Below, piece after piece: positions 32,688 through 43,097 of a stretch of DNA of 64,000 nt. Under the pieces are notes generated by a model. The model was not told where the DNA came from, made no database searches, and was given only the letters and a program-made list of their open reading frames with translations. The translations under genes and the position numbers were made by a program. Origin of the DNA: Piliocolobus tephrosceles (taxonomy: Eukaryota; Chordata; Mammalia; Primates; Cercopithecidae); NCBI RefSeq assembly GCF_002776525.5, contig NC_045437.1, forward strand, positions 132,714,590 through 132,778,589, in the 5' to 3' direction. How positions within the stretch are numbered: position 1 is the first letter of the stretch; each line of letters starts with the position of its first letter.

Positions 32688-32828
32688 GGCCAGGCAAGGG
32701 TACTCATACCTGTAATCCCAGCACTTTGGGAGGCCTGGATGGGCAGATCACCTAAGCCCAGGAATTCGAGACAAACATAGCAAGACTCCATCTCTATTTT
32801 TTTCATTTTTAATAAATAAATAAATAAA
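32688..32828 (+). mobile_element. FLAM / Alu left monomer
   Basis: Single forward arm with an (AAAT)n tail. Target duplication 'aatRatctgact' on both sides. Confidence 0.88.
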
Positions 32829-33172
32829 TGATCTGACTATCCAACAATAGGAGAATGGTTCAATAAATTATGGTACATTCATATTAAGGTATTACACCAT
32901 TATTGAGATATGAGAAAAAGAATAAGTTACATCTATATTTATCAAACTGGCAGCAGATCCATGATAAACTATCGAGTATTTTTAAAAGCAAACACCATAA
33001 CCTGATCCCAAAACAAAATTTACATATGTGCATGTATTATTGTTTATATCTGTCTGAGCATGGATGGAGTGTGAAAAAAAAAATACTGAGATTTTAACAA
33101 AATTACCATGTTAAATTTTTCTTTATACAGCTTTGGATTGTTTTGCTTGTTAAAATGAATGTATATTACTTC

Positions 33173-33306
33173 TATTTATTTGTTTATTTTTGAGACAGGA
33201 TTCCACTATGTTGTTCAGGCTGGTCTCAAACTCCCAGGCTCAAGAAATCCTCCTGCCTCAGCCTCCCAAGTAGCTAAGACTACAGGCTCATGCCACTATT
33301 CCTGCT
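33173..33306 (-). mobile_element. Alu monomer (FRAM-like)
   Basis: Single reverse arm, (TTTA)n head, 'gattccactatgttgttcagg' to 'catgccactattcctgc'. Confidence 0.82.
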
Positions 33307-33318
33307 CTACTTTTACTT

Positions 33319-33607
33319 TTGTTTTTGAGACGAAGGCTCGCTCTGTAGCCCAGACTGGAGTGTAGTCGCGTGATCTCAGCTCACTGCAACCTCCATCTCC
33401 CAGGTTCAAGTGATTTTCCTGCCTTTGCCTCCCGAATAGCTGGGACTACAGGTGCATGTCACCACGCCCGGCTAATTTTTGTATTTTTAGTAGAGATGGG
33501 GTTTCACCATGTTGACCAGGCTGGTCTGAACTCCTGACCTCAGGTGATCTGCCCACCTAGGCCTCCCCAAGTGCTGGGATTACAGGCATGAGCCACCGCA
33601 CCCAGCC
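33319..33607 (-). mobile_element. Alu (AluS-type)
   Basis: Reverse Alu. 'ctacttttaYttt' flanks both sides. Confidence 0.94.
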
Positions 33608-33752
33608 TACTTTTAATTCTCTTGTTCTCACTGCTCCATCTATCTCAAGCAAATATGGTTGTAATTTTTTTTTTTTTTACCTTGGATTGGTTTTTCCTGT
33701 TCTAGAATTGTACATAACTGGAGCCATAGTTTTTGTGTCCAGCTCTTTGCTC

Positions 33753-33757
<5 letters not shown>

Positions 33758-33783
<26 letters not shown>

Positions 33784-33932
33784 GGATGGGGTCTGTCTTT
33801 TGTTGCCCAGGCTGGAGTGCAGTGGCACGATCTTATTGCTACCTCTGCCTCCCAGGTTCAAGTGATTCTCCTGCCTCAGTCTCCCAAGTAGCTGGGATTA
33901 CAGGCCTGCCACCACACCCGGCTAATTTTTGG
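33758..33932 (-). mobile_element. Alu, 5' part missing
   Basis: Reverse Alu 3' portion with a 27-T head, stopping at 'cccggctaatttttgg', followed by (TTAG)n and (GTT)n, then a second Alu. Confidence 0.9.
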
Positions 33933-33934
33933 TT

Positions 33935-33981
33935 TTAGTTAGTTAGTTAGTTAGTTTGTTCTTGTTGTTGTTGTTGTTGTT
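33935..33981. repeat. (TTAG)n and (TTG)n microsatellites
   Basis: Four to five TTAG units followed by six to seven GTT units, forming the tail of the next reverse Alu. Confidence 0.9.
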
Positions 33982-34259
33982 TTGAGACAGAGTCTTGCTC
34001 TGTCACCAAGGCTGGAGTGCAGTGGTGCAATCTCAGCTCACTGCAACCTCCGCCTCCTAGGTTCAAGTGATTCTCATGCCTGGGCCTCCTGAGTGGCTGG
34101 GGTTACAGGTGCATGTACCACAATGCCCAGCTAATTTTTGTATTTTTGTAGAGACGGGGTTTCACCATGTTGGCCAGCTGGTCTTGTACTCCTGACCTCA
34201 AGTGATCCGCCCACCTCAGCCCCCAAAGTGCTAGGATGACAGAGCCACCATGCCCAGCT
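33982..34259 (-). mobile_element. Alu (AluS-type)
   Basis: Reverse Alu ending 'gagccaccatgcccagct'. 'ctttgctcactttttt' occurs before the two-Alu block (about 33746) and after it (34260), so the block shares one target duplication. Confidence 0.93.
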
Positions 34260-34530
34260 TCTTTGCTCACTTTTTTCTGTGAGATTCATCCAGGTTGTAG
34301 TATATATCAGTCATTCATTCCTTTTTGTTGGTAAGTCATATTCCATTCCAATGATATTCCACAAAATTTGTTTATCCATACCCTGTTGGTGGATATTTGG
34401 TTCATTTCTGGTTTTTGGCTATTGTGAAAAAAGCTGCTGTGGAACATTCTTACATGAGAATTTTGATATAGCTTTTTATTTCTCTTGGATAAATATCTAA
34501 GGGTGGAATTGCTGCATCAAAGGATAGATA

Positions 34531-35199
34531 GATGAGGATGTATGACCATATTTTATTTTTGTAATTAAAAAAACTAATAAAAACATTTCAAAGAAAAAAT
34601 TTGAAGAAACTGAATAAATCTGTTTTAAAAATGATACCACTACTACTTGCTATCTTGCTTTCCACTCCCTCCCCTCCCCATAGGTATTTGAATCTGTCAG
34701 ATGTTGGATTTCAATCAGTGACCCACCACTTTTCAGGATGAATCATCAAAAACGGGGACATTCTAATAAACCTTCCCAAGAGGAACTAGGTTTGAATACT
34801 ACCCACCAGAGGCCATAAGACGCAAGTGATAATCCCGGAGAACTGCCAGGACACAGGAAAATCAGTTTCCATGGGCAGACACCACTTGCAAACAAAGCAA
34901 AACAAAAGTCATGACACTTATATTCTCTAATAACAGGGTGTCACCAGAACAGATACATAGCATTAAAAAGAAGAAAAAAGTATGTTCTGAAATTAGTCAA
35001 ATTAACACAGCAAATAATGAGAATATCAAGAAGTAAGCTCACTGCAGGGAGGGCTTGTAAACAAATTGTGAACCAAACCTTGGTGACTTCCAAATCTAAA
35101 CAGAAAGTCTGAAGTGCTACAAAAATTCTGTCAATACCCTGAAGACCGATTCTCAGGAAGGATTGGCTAGAATATAAATATGATGTAAAAGAGAATGTA
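34531..35199. other. Unique intergenic sequence
   Basis: No gene or repeat recognised. The 98-codon reverse frame at 34941 is unsupported. Confidence 0.5.
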
Positions 35200-35696
35200 C
35201 AGAAGTCCCTTCTTATCCACAGTTTTGCTTTCCACACTTTCAGTTACCCACGCTCAACTGCACTCTGAAAATATTAAATGGGAAATTCCGGAAAGAAGCA
35301 ATACATAAATTTAAAATTGCTCAATGTTCTGAGCAGCCATTCTGAGTAGCATGATGAAATCTCTTGCCATCCAGCTCCATCCCACCTGGAATGTGAATCG
35401 TTCCTTTGGCCAGTGGATCCACACTGTCTACCACTGCCCATTAGTCGTGGAGAGTGTCTGCTCCTGACATCCAACCATGGATATTGTCATGGCTGGATGA
35501 TCCAGGATCACCTGAAACAGACGCTCCTCCTTCTGATGATTCATCAGAAGGTCAATACTAGCCTAATACTACCCCACAAGGCCTATGACATTCACCTAAC
35601 TTCATTTCATCATGTAGGCATTGTATTATCTCACATCATCACCAGGAGGGTGAGTATGGTACAACAGGATCTTTTTCTTAATTTAGTTTTTTTGCT

Positions 35697-35822
35697 TTTT
35701 TTTTTTTAGAGACAGGGTCTCAGTATGTTGCTCAGGCTGGTCTCAACTTCCTAGGCTCAAGCAATCCTGGCATTGTCCTCCTAAAGTGCTGGGATTACAG
35801 ACATGAGCCACCATACACAGCC
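35697..35822 (-). mobile_element. Alu monomer (FRAM-like)
   Basis: Single reverse arm, 'gagacagggtctcagtatgttg' to 'gagccaccatacacagcc', inside the Tigger2-type element. Confidence 0.85.
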
Positions 35823-35840
35823 AACAATGGAATATTTTGA

Positions 35841-35868
35841 TAGAGAGAGAGAGAGAGAGAGGGAGAGA
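35841..35868 (+). repeat. (GA)n microsatellite
   Basis: About 11 GA units in the Tigger2-type element. Confidence 0.95.
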
Positions 35869-35930
35869 CTACATTTACATAACTTTTATTACAGTATATT
35901 GTTACAATTGTTCCCTTTTATGATTTAAAT

Positions 35931-36534
35931 TTTTTGAGACAGGGTCTCATTCTGTCACCCAGGCTCAAGTGCAGTGGCACAGTCTTGACTCACTGCAACC
36001 TCTGCCTCCCAATCTTAATCTATTCTGCCACCTCAGCCTCCCAAATAGCTGGGATTACAGGAATGTGCCATCATGCCGGGCTAATTTTTTGTATTTTTTT
36101 CTTTCTTTCTTTTTTTTTTTTATTGAGACGGAGTCTTGCTCTGTCGCCCAGACTGGAGTGCAGTGGCCGGATCTCAGCTCACTGCAAGCTCCGCCTCCCG
36201 GGTTTACGCCATTCTCCTGCCTCAGCCTCCTGAGTAGCTGGGACTACAGGCGCCCGCCACTTCGCCCGGCTAGTGTTTTTGTATTTTTAGTAGAGACGGG
36301 GTTTCACCGTGTTAGCCAGGATGGTCTCGATCTCCTGACCTCGTGATCCGCCCGTCTTGGCCTCCCAAAGTGCTGGGATTACAGGCTTGAGCCACCGCGC
36401 CCGGCCTTGTATTTTTTCATAGAGATGTTTCACCACATTGCCCAGGCTGGTCTCAAACTCCTGGGCTCAAGCCATCTTCCTGCCTCAACCTTCTCAAGCG
36501 CTGGGATTACAGGAATAAGCCACGACACCTAGTC
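35931..36534 (-). mobile_element. Host Alu, split by an AluY
   Basis: Reverse Alu 35931-36098, resumed 36407-36534 ('cacattgcccaggctgg'). 'caattgttccctttta' before and 'cagttgttctattta' after look like its target duplication. Confidence 0.92.
36099..36406 (-). mobile_element. AluY, Old World monkey form, nested
   Basis: Reverse AluY inserted into the 'ttttgtattttt' stretch of the host Alu. 'ttgtattttttc' is duplicated on both sides. Confidence 0.96.
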
Positions 36535-36593
36535 AGTTGTTCTATTTATTACTGTTGTTGTTAATCTCTTACTGCATGTGTTAGTCCATTTTC

Positions 36594-36902
36594 TTTCTTT
36601 CTTTTTTTTTTTTTTTTTTGAGATGGAGTTTCACTCTTGCTGCCCAGGCTGGAGTGCAATGGCGTGATCTCGGCTCACTGCAACTTCTGCTTCCCAGGTT
36701 CAAGTGATTCTCCAGCCTCAGCCTCCCGAGTAGCTGGGATTACAGGCATGTGCCACCATGCCCATCTAATTTTGTATTTTTAGTAGAGATGGCGTTTCTC
36801 CATGTTGGTCAGGCTGGTTTCGAACTCCCGATCGTAGGTGATCTGCCCACTTCAGCCTCTCAACGTGCTGGGATTACAGTTGTGAGCCACTGCGCCTGAC
36901 CA
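36594..36902 (-). mobile_element. Alu (AluS-type), in the LTR
   Basis: Reverse Alu. Exact target duplication 'agtccattttc' at 36583-36593 and 36903-36913. Confidence 0.96.
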
Positions 36903-36961
36903 AGTCCATTTTCATACCATGAAGAAGTACCCGAGATTGGGTATTCATAAAGAAAAAGACA

Positions 36962-37259
36962 TGTTTGTTTGTTTTTTGAGACAGAATCTCGCTCTCTCAC
37001 CCAGGCTAGAGTACACTGGCGTCATCTTGGCTCACCGCAACCTCCTTCTCCCAGGTTCAAGGTATTCTCATGCCTCAGCCTCCCAAGCAGCTGGGCTTAT
37101 GGGTGCCTGCCACGACACCTGGATATTTTTTGTATTTTTAGTAGAGACAGGGTTTCACCATGTTGGTCAGGCTGGTCTTGAACTCCTGACCTCAAGTGAT
37201 CTGTCCACCTCAGCCTCCCAAAGTGCCGGGATTACAGGTATGAGCCTCTGTGCCTGGCC
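36962..37259 (-). mobile_element. Alu (AluS-type), in the LTR
   Basis: Reverse Alu with a (GTTT)n head. 'gaaaaaga' is present on both sides. Confidence 0.94.
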
Positions 37260-37706
37260 TGAAAAAGAGGTTTAATGGACTCACAGTTCCACATGGCTGG
37301 GAGGTCTCACAATCATGGTGGAAGGCAAAGGAGGAGAAAAGGCATGTCTTAGATGGCAGCAGGCAAGGGAGTGTCTGCAGGGGAACTGCCCTTTTTAAAA
37401 CCATCAGATCTTCTAAAACTTACTCACTATCACAAGAACAGCACAGGAAAAACCCACCCCCGTGATTCAATTACCTCCCACTGGGTCCCTCTCAAAACAC
37501 ATGGGGATTATGGGAGCTACAGTTCAAGAAGAGATTTGGGTAGGGACATAGCCAAACCATATCACTGTGTTTAATTTATAAATTAAACTTTATCATAGGT
37601 ATGTATGTATAGGAAAAAACATAGTATATAGAGGGGTTGGTACTATCTGCAGTTTCAGGCATCTCTTGGAACATATCCTCTCAGGATAGTGGGGAATACG
37701 GTACTG

Positions 37707-37935
37707 CCACACTGTCAATGACCAATTTTTCTGGTAACTGCTGAGCCTATGGCCACCACCACCAACCCCCCCCCCTCCTTTCTGGGAACTGGCCTTGAGT
37801 CCCAATCCACATGGGGTCACAGGATCAGGTATAGACACCTGGTAGATCAAATTTGGATTCCAAGTGCCATGGGGAGCCATGGAAGTATTTTGTGCAGATA
37901 GTAACGTGGTTGAATTTGTGATTCAAAAAGCTTTT
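37707..37935. other. Unique intergenic sequence
   Basis: No feature beyond a short C run near 37768-37776. Confidence 0.5.
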
Positions 37936-38234
37936 GGAGTCCAGGTGCAGTGGTTCACGCCTGTAATCCCAGCACTTTGGGAGGCCGAGGTGGGCAGATC
38001 ACTTGAGGTCAGGAGTTCGAGACTGGCCTGGTCAACATGGTGAAACCCCATTTCTACTAAAAACACAAAAATTAGCCAGGCGTGGTGGTGGGTGCCTGTA
38101 ATCCCAGCTACCTGGGAGGCTGAGGCAGGAGAATCACTTGAACCCAGGAGGCAGAGGTCGCAGTGAGCCGATTGCATGGATGCACTCCAGCCTGGGCGAC
38201 AGAGCGAGACTCTGTCTAAGAAAAAAAAAAAAAG
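37936..38234 (+). mobile_element. Alu (AluS-type)
   Basis: Forward Alu with an A tail. 'aaaagcttttgga' before and 'aaaagatttttgga' after. Confidence 0.94.
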
Positions 38235-38679
38235 ATTTTTGGAGAGACAAGTACAGGTATTTGCAATAGTTCAGATATCTAGAGAGATGAGTGTGGTTGA
38301 CACTGGCAGCAAAGAAGGAGAAAAGTAAGCCATAGACACCCCACCCTGCCAATATCTAGAACCTGGGAGAGAAAAAAGGAAAGTTTTCCAAGAAGCCTGA
38401 AATACAAGAAGAATTAGAAGATTCTGGGGCCATGAAAGCTAAGAGAGGAGTTTTGAGAAGGAAGAAGTGGTCAACTGTAGCTTAGGAAGTAATGAAGAGA
38501 ATGGCGGGTTCATGCCATTCTCCTGCCTCAGCGCCTGCCACCATGCCTGTTTATGAAGAGGACAGCCTTCTGTTACAGGGAGCAGAGAAATGGGGCTACA
38601 GCTGGGAGAAGATAAAGGGACACGGAAGTGGCTATAGCATGTCTGTAGCTTCCTGTTGCACCTAAAATAATCTAAGAAG
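38235..38679. other. Unique sequence containing a 46-bp Alu scrap
   Basis: No gene recognised. The long reverse frame here (196 codons, 38439-39029) crosses unrelated repeats and is unsupported. Confidence 0.5.
38504..38549 (-). mobile_element. 46-bp Alu-derived insertion
   Basis: Two short reverse-Alu words, 'gcgggttcatgccattctcc' and 'cgcctgccaccatgcc', are joined with the normal intervening bases missing. 'atgaaga' flanks both sides (38492 and 38553). Confidence 0.8.
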
Positions 38680-39640
38680 GCTGTGTCCTTAACTTGACAT
38701 ACAAGTCCCTCCATGTTGTGACCCCTTATATTAGTCAGTGTCCCAGCAGGAAACACTGGCATTCTCAAGAGTGTAGCCAAAGACCCCGTAGTGAGGAGAC
38801 AGTTTACTGCAGTGCCAGCAGGGTGAGGAAGCCAACAGCATTTGGGGAAGCATTCAGGGGTTCGCATCATGGTGAAGACATTGCCACCCAAAGCCTGAAG
38901 AGACCAGGGAAGGAAACTCAGAAGGGGAGCTGCCTGATACCAGCAGTGGCCACAGAGGGCCCAATGCCAGAAGCATGTGACAAAGCAGGTGTGCAGGGGA
39001 AGAAGTACCATGACTTCTCTTTCTTCCATCTTTGGATCCCCTCACAAAATTGGCAGAACCCTCTGGAAGCCAGAAGCCATGAGAATGCAGGTCATGGAGC
39101 TCTTAGAGGTCAGAAGGGCAAGGAGCAGGACAGAGGATAGAGAAGGGATTGCACAGGCAAATAACCAGCAGGTCCACACTAACCTTCCAGGCTCATCTCT
39201 GCCCATCTCCCCCCCCCAGCCTCAGGGGCCTTCCTTCAGGTTCCAGAACATACTGAGCTGCATCCTCCCTGAGGCATTGGTGCAGGCTGGTCTGTCTATC
39301 TGGAATGTTCTTTACCTCATCAACTCAAAATTATCCTTCTACTCTCATCTTAAATGTCACTTTCTCAGATAGGCCTTTCCTGGGTCATGCCCCTCCCCAA
39401 TCTAGATAAAATATCACTGTTATAGTCTCTCATAGCACCTTGTTCTTTTCTTCTATAGCATTCATCATGGTTTGCGATGATAGATTTATCATGGCATTAT
39501 TTGTTTAATATCCATCTCCTCTATTAGACTGCAAACTCCATGAGAACAGGAATTATGTCTGTTTTTCACAATACAATTCTTAGCAATGGGCAAGTGTCCA
39601 AACATATATATTTATTGAAATACTTAACAAACCTGCTCTA
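38680..39640 (+). mobile_element. L2 LINE 3' end, possibly with an older insert
   Basis: 'acaagtccctccatgttgtgacccc' (38701) and 39185-39640 ('ctggaatgttctttacctcatc', 'cacttgttctt'-like, 'agactgcaaactccatgag') are L2 words in order. The middle (about 38733-39170) is not L2. Confidence 0.75.
38733..39170. other. Unidentified insert in L2
   Basis: About 440 bp beginning 'attagtcagtgtcccagcagg'. The style is that of an old repeat with some likeness to the sequence near 44075, but I cannot name it. Confidence 0.35.
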
Positions 39641-39694
39641 ACACTCTCTCCCACATTGCTGAGATCTCTGGATACAAACAGTTTAGCAGTAATG

Positions 39695-39945
39695 GATCTT
39701 TATTAGTCCCTGTTACACTCCAGGTGCTATGCCGGAAATTTATGTTGCCTCATTCACTCCTCACAACAATCCAATGAGACAGGGACTCTTACTAGCCCCA
39801 TTTTTCCAATGAGGGAGCTGAGACCTGAAAGGTCAAGTTCACACTTGACCAAGATCACACAGCTCTGTGGTAGAGCCGGTTTGAATCAAAGTCCTGCTGA
39901 CACCAAAGCTAGTGTTCTGAACTCCTCCCCACACACTGCACTGCC
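39695..39945 (+). mobile_element. MIR
   Basis: 'cattcactcctcacaacaatcc', 'ccccatttttccaatgaggg' and 'aagatcacacagctctgtgg' are classic MIR words. Confidence 0.85.
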
Positions 39946-39999
39946 TCCTTAAATATCTTACTGTCGTTTGGGTTTGCTTATATGTCTATCTTCCATATT

Positions 40000-40335
40000 A
40001 GACTGTGTGGGGACCCATGTGGCCCCCCAGAGTTGGTATAAAGATTGTTTTAAGCTGAAGACATTTGAGATTCAACAGATGCAGAAAAAAGCCTTCTTGG
40101 AGCTTCTCTTGTCTGACTCAAGGCAGAAACTCTATGCACCTTGCACGTATAAACGAATTCTTCCTTGCTCATTGGTTATTTGTCTGAGTAATGAAGACTG
40201 CCGTAAATTCCTTTTCTGGGGCAGCTTCTACCCCTAGGAGAGAGATCAAGAATAAATCTACCAGAAAGCCCTTCTCTGGGAAGTTTCATGGCCCTAAAGG
40301 AGACAGAAAGACTATTCATATCTATATAGAAAAAC
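40000..40335 (+). mobile_element. Probable LTR fragment (ERVL/MLT2-like)
   Basis: 'gtgtggggacccatgtggcc' and 'cacgtataaacgaattcttcc' suggest LTR sequence. It resembles 40600-40910 around 'ataaacgaattctt'. The family assignment is tentative. Confidence 0.4.
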
Positions 40336-40338
40336 ATG

Positions 40339-40475
40339 GTCGGACGTGTTGGTTCACACCTGTAATCCCAGCACTTTGAGAGACTGAGGCAGGAGGATTG
40401 CTTGAGCCCAGGAGTTCAAGACCAGCCTGGGCAACATAGTGAGAGCTGAACATAGTGAGAACTCATCTCTACAAA
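40339..40475 (+). mobile_element. FLAM / Alu left monomer
   Basis: Single forward arm with a small duplication 'acatagtgagaRct'. The tail runs into a microsatellite. Confidence 0.85.
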
Positions 40476-40483
40476 AAAAAAAA

Positions 40484-40531
<48 letters not shown>

Positions 40532-40606
40532 TTATTCCTTCTACATATGTATTTTATATACATATATTTGTCTCTACAAAAAAATATATATTTGTACTTA
40601 AAGAAA
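40476..40606. repeat. (A)n(TA)n(CA)n(TA)n microsatellite
   Basis: Alternating TA and CA blocks with a second 'tctctacaaaaaaa' word near 40571. Grew from the monomer's A tail. 'aaagaaaaacatg' flanks are similar to 'tagaaaaacatg' before the Alu. Confidence 0.9.
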
Positions 40607-40910
40607 AACATGATCACAAACTTTCTTATCTCCCATTTGTTCTCCAAAAAAACCTATTTGTGTTTCCAGGGGAAACCTACTTGTTCTTCCCATAGGAATC
40701 TTTTCTCCCTGCTCCTCTTCCCCTACTAAATTAGGTATCTAAGCCTCACATTCTAACCACCGCTTTGAGTTACTCAAGTTACTCATCACTGAGCACTCCC
40801 TCTTGTATGCACACTGTACACATAAACGAATTCTTTCCTGGTGATCTGTTGTTTGTCAGTTAAATTCACAGGCCCCAGATACAAATATCAAAGGGTAGAG
40901 GAAAAGTTTT
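40607..40910 (+). mobile_element. Probable LTR 3' part (ERVL/MLT2-like)
   Basis: 'ataaacgaattctttcctgg', 'gttgtttgtcagttaaattc' and 'gggtagaggaaaagtttttcc' match the end of an old ERVL-type LTR as I remember it. No internal viral genes. Confidence 0.5.
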
Positions 40911-40921
40911 TCCTTCCCTAC

Positions 40922-41005
40922 AACTGTAAGTTCCTTGGGTAACAAGTGTTAGTTATCTCTTTAACCCCAATGCACATTGCAAGTGCTCAATAAATGTTAA
41001 ATATT
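40922..41005 (+). mobile_element. L2 3' terminal fragment
   Basis: 'ctgtaagttccttgggtaac' then 'gtgctcaataaatgtt', the usual L2 end. Confidence 0.7.
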
Positions 41006-41188
41006 GACTCCCACCAACAGGGTATGGCTATGCTGACTGACCTCCCCGCCCCACCCAAGTCTTTAGCCACACGTATTCTGTTTACTAAAGAGCAGCGGTC
41101 TGTGCATCAGTCTCTTTTGAGCTCCATTTTAGTAAGCTCTTTCTCTATAGCACAGTTCTTTTCTTACTTATGTATTTTTTAAATATTG

Positions 41189-41498
41189 CTTTTTCTTTTT
41201 ACTTTTTTTTTTCTTTTGAGATGGAGTCTCGCTCTGTCGCCCAGGCTGAGTGCAGCGGTGCTATCTTGGCTCACTGCAACCTCCGCCTCTTGGGTTCTCG
41301 CCATTCTCCTGCCTCAGCCTCCTGAGGTAGCTGGGACTACAGGTGCCCGCCACCATGCCCGGATAATTTTTTATATTTTTAGTAGAGACAGGGTTTCACT
41401 GTGTTAGCCAGGATGGTCTTGATCTCCTGACCTCATGATCCGCCTGCCTCGGTCTCCCAAAGTGCTGGGATTACAGGCGTGAGCCACTGCACCCGGCC
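41189..41498 (-). mobile_element. Alu (AluS/Y-type)
   Basis: Reverse Alu. Exact target duplication 'ttaaatattg' (41179-41188 and 41499-41508). Confidence 0.95.
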
Positions 41499-41529
41499 TT
41501 AAATATTGTTTTTTCAAAGAAATTGTTGT

Positions 41530-41803
41530 TTTGTGTTTGAGACAGGGTCTTACTCTGCCGCTCAGGCTGGAGCGCAGTGGCGCGATCACAGCTCACTGCA
41601 ACCTCTACCTTTCCAAACTCAAGCAGTCCTCCCGCTCAGCCCTCCGTGTAGCTGGTACTACAGGCATGAGTCCCCATGCCTGGCTAATTTTTTTTTTTTT
41701 AGCTATGTTGCCCAGGTTAGTCTCAAACTCTTGGGCTCAAGTGATCCACCCATCTCAGTCTCCCAAAGTGCTGAGATTATAGGTGTGATCCCCGCACCCG
41801 GCC
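41530..41803 (-). mobile_element. AluJ-like
   Basis: Reverse Alu with 'gcgatcacagctcactgcaac' and an eroded left arm. Confidence 0.9.
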
Positions 41804-41815
41804 TGGAGCACAAGA

Positions 41816-42117
41816 TTTTTATTTTTTTATTTTTGAGATAGAGTCTTGCTCTATCACCCAGGCTGGAGTGCAGTGGCGCTATCTCGGCTCACTGCAAGCT
41901 CTGCCTCCCGGGTTCACACCATCTCCTGCCTCAGCCTCCCAAGTAGCTTGGATTACAGGCGCCCACCACCACGCGTGGCTAATTTTTTAAAAATATTTTT
42001 TAGTAGAGACAGGGTTTCACTGTGTTAGCCAGGATGGTCTCGATCTCCTGACCTTGTGATCTGCCTCCCTCGGCCTCCCAAAGTGCTGGGGTTACATGTG
42101 TGAGCCACTGTGCCCGC
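41816..42117 (-). mobile_element. Alu (AluS-type)
   Basis: Reverse Alu ending 'gagccactgtgcccgct'. The word 'agcacagttctttt' just after it (about 42120) also occurs at about 41149, left of the three-Alu block. Confidence 0.94.
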
Positions 42118-42807
42118 TAGAGCACAGTTCTTTTGATGAACTGATAAGAGTTCAGGTTCTGTTGGAGCTTCAGTGTGAACTTGACACTTAGGAGTTTTCT
42201 GACCTTGTCCAGAAGGACCCTGCCTCAAAAACCAGCCAGCCCATCTTTTCTGAAATCCACCCCACTCACCCCTGACTCTGACTTGACCACGCTGGATAAG
42301 TTCCAACAGTCACAAGCGGCCTCATTGCTTCACTGATGGCACTTCCCTGTGAGTGGCATTTTCAGAGGCCTAGATTCTAGGAACAGCACATCCACTCCAG
42401 GCCCGCCTGTTTCAGGAGACAGAAGACAGACCACCCAGGAGGCAGGGAAATGATTCTAAGAACATTTCTGCCTCTATCTCTCCTCCTGCTGGAGCATGCC
42501 CATTCTCACAGAAGAAATGCAAACATGTTAGCCCTTTAGAGCATCTGTCAAGCTTTCTGAATAGGCCCACCTGAGCCCCACTGACAGCCCTGAAAGGGGA
42601 CTGAATGTCAGCCAAGAAGAGCCCAACTGTCGGCAGAACAGGAAGAAAGGCATGCTTCATCATCAGTCTACCTGCTGCAGAATGCCAACCATGCCACAGC
42701 AGCCTCAGCACCACAGCAGCCTCAGACCACTTCACTCCTTCCTTCTGCGTTGCTTCCTTTTCTTTTACGCTGTTCCTATTAGAGTTTTTTCCTTTTGTTC
42801 TTCATCT
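42118..42807. other. Unique intergenic sequence
   Basis: About 690 bp without recognisable repeats or genes. Includes a small direct repeat 'cacagcagcctcag' (twice near 42696-42724). Confidence 0.5.
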
Positions 42808-43097
42808 CTTTTTTTGAGACAGAGTCTTACTTTGTTGCTCAGGCTGGAGTGCAATGGCACAATCTCGTCTCGCTGCAACCTCTGCCTCCCGGGTTCAAGT
42901 GATTCTCAGGCCTCAGTCTCCCAAGTAGCTGGGACTACAGGCGTGTGCCACCATGCCCTGCTAATTTTTGTATTTTTTGTACAGATGGGGTTTCACCATG
43001 TTGGTCAGGCTGGTCTCGAACTCCTAACCTCAGGTGATCTGCCCTCCTTGGCCTCCCAAAGTGCTAGGATTACAGGTGTGAGGTACCACGCCCAGCC
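42808..43097 (-). mobile_element. Alu (AluS-type)
   Basis: Full reverse Alu, 'gagacagagtcttactttg' to 'gaggtaccacgcccagcc'. Confidence 0.95.

Larger units (their letters stand above)
32100..33172 (+). mobile_element. L1ME-type 3' sequence, split by two Alus
   Basis: 'agagtgagaactgccctatta', 'caacattatttaccatagcaaagcc', 'caacaataggagaatggttcaataaattatgg' style words are plus-strand old L1 3' sequence. Confidence 0.7.
33650..34530 (-). mobile_element. L1M 3' sequence in reverse, split by Alus
   Basis: 'gagattcatccaggttgtag', 'ttgtttatccataccctgttgg', 'ttggctattgtgaaaaaagctg' and 'gggtggaattgctgcatcaaagg' are L1 ORF2/3' end words on the complementary strand. Confidence 0.85.
36577..37564 (-). 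mobile_element. Solo LTR of ERVL-MaLR (THE1/MST type), split by two Alus
   Basis: Reverse LTR 'tgtgttagtccattttc' ... 'cccgagattgggtattcat' ... 'aatggactcacagttccacatgg' ... 'gccaaaccatatca'. It is flanked by 'ctgca' and 'ctgtg', a decayed 5-bp duplication of Tigger2 sequence. About 380 bp without the Alus. Confidence 0.9.
35200..37706 (+). mobile_element. Tigger2/MER2-type DNA transposon, heavily interrupted
   Basis: Left end 'cagaagtcccttcttatcc' after a TA. Internal 'ccacactttcagttacccacg' and 'gaaaatattaaatgggaaattcc' follow. The right side is 'aaactttatcataggtatgta' and 'ggatagtggggaatacggtactg'. These are MER2/Tigger2 terminal regions. The element hosts a FRAM, an Alu with a nested AluY, and a THE1/MST LTR with two Alus. 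No transposase frame survives. Confidence 0.85.

Noticed and set aside
38439..39029. Reverse open frame of 196 codons, the longest in the window
   Set aside because: It crosses the end of unique DNA, an L2 piece and an unidentified repeat, contains the Alu scrap at 38504, and shows no domain or splice logic.
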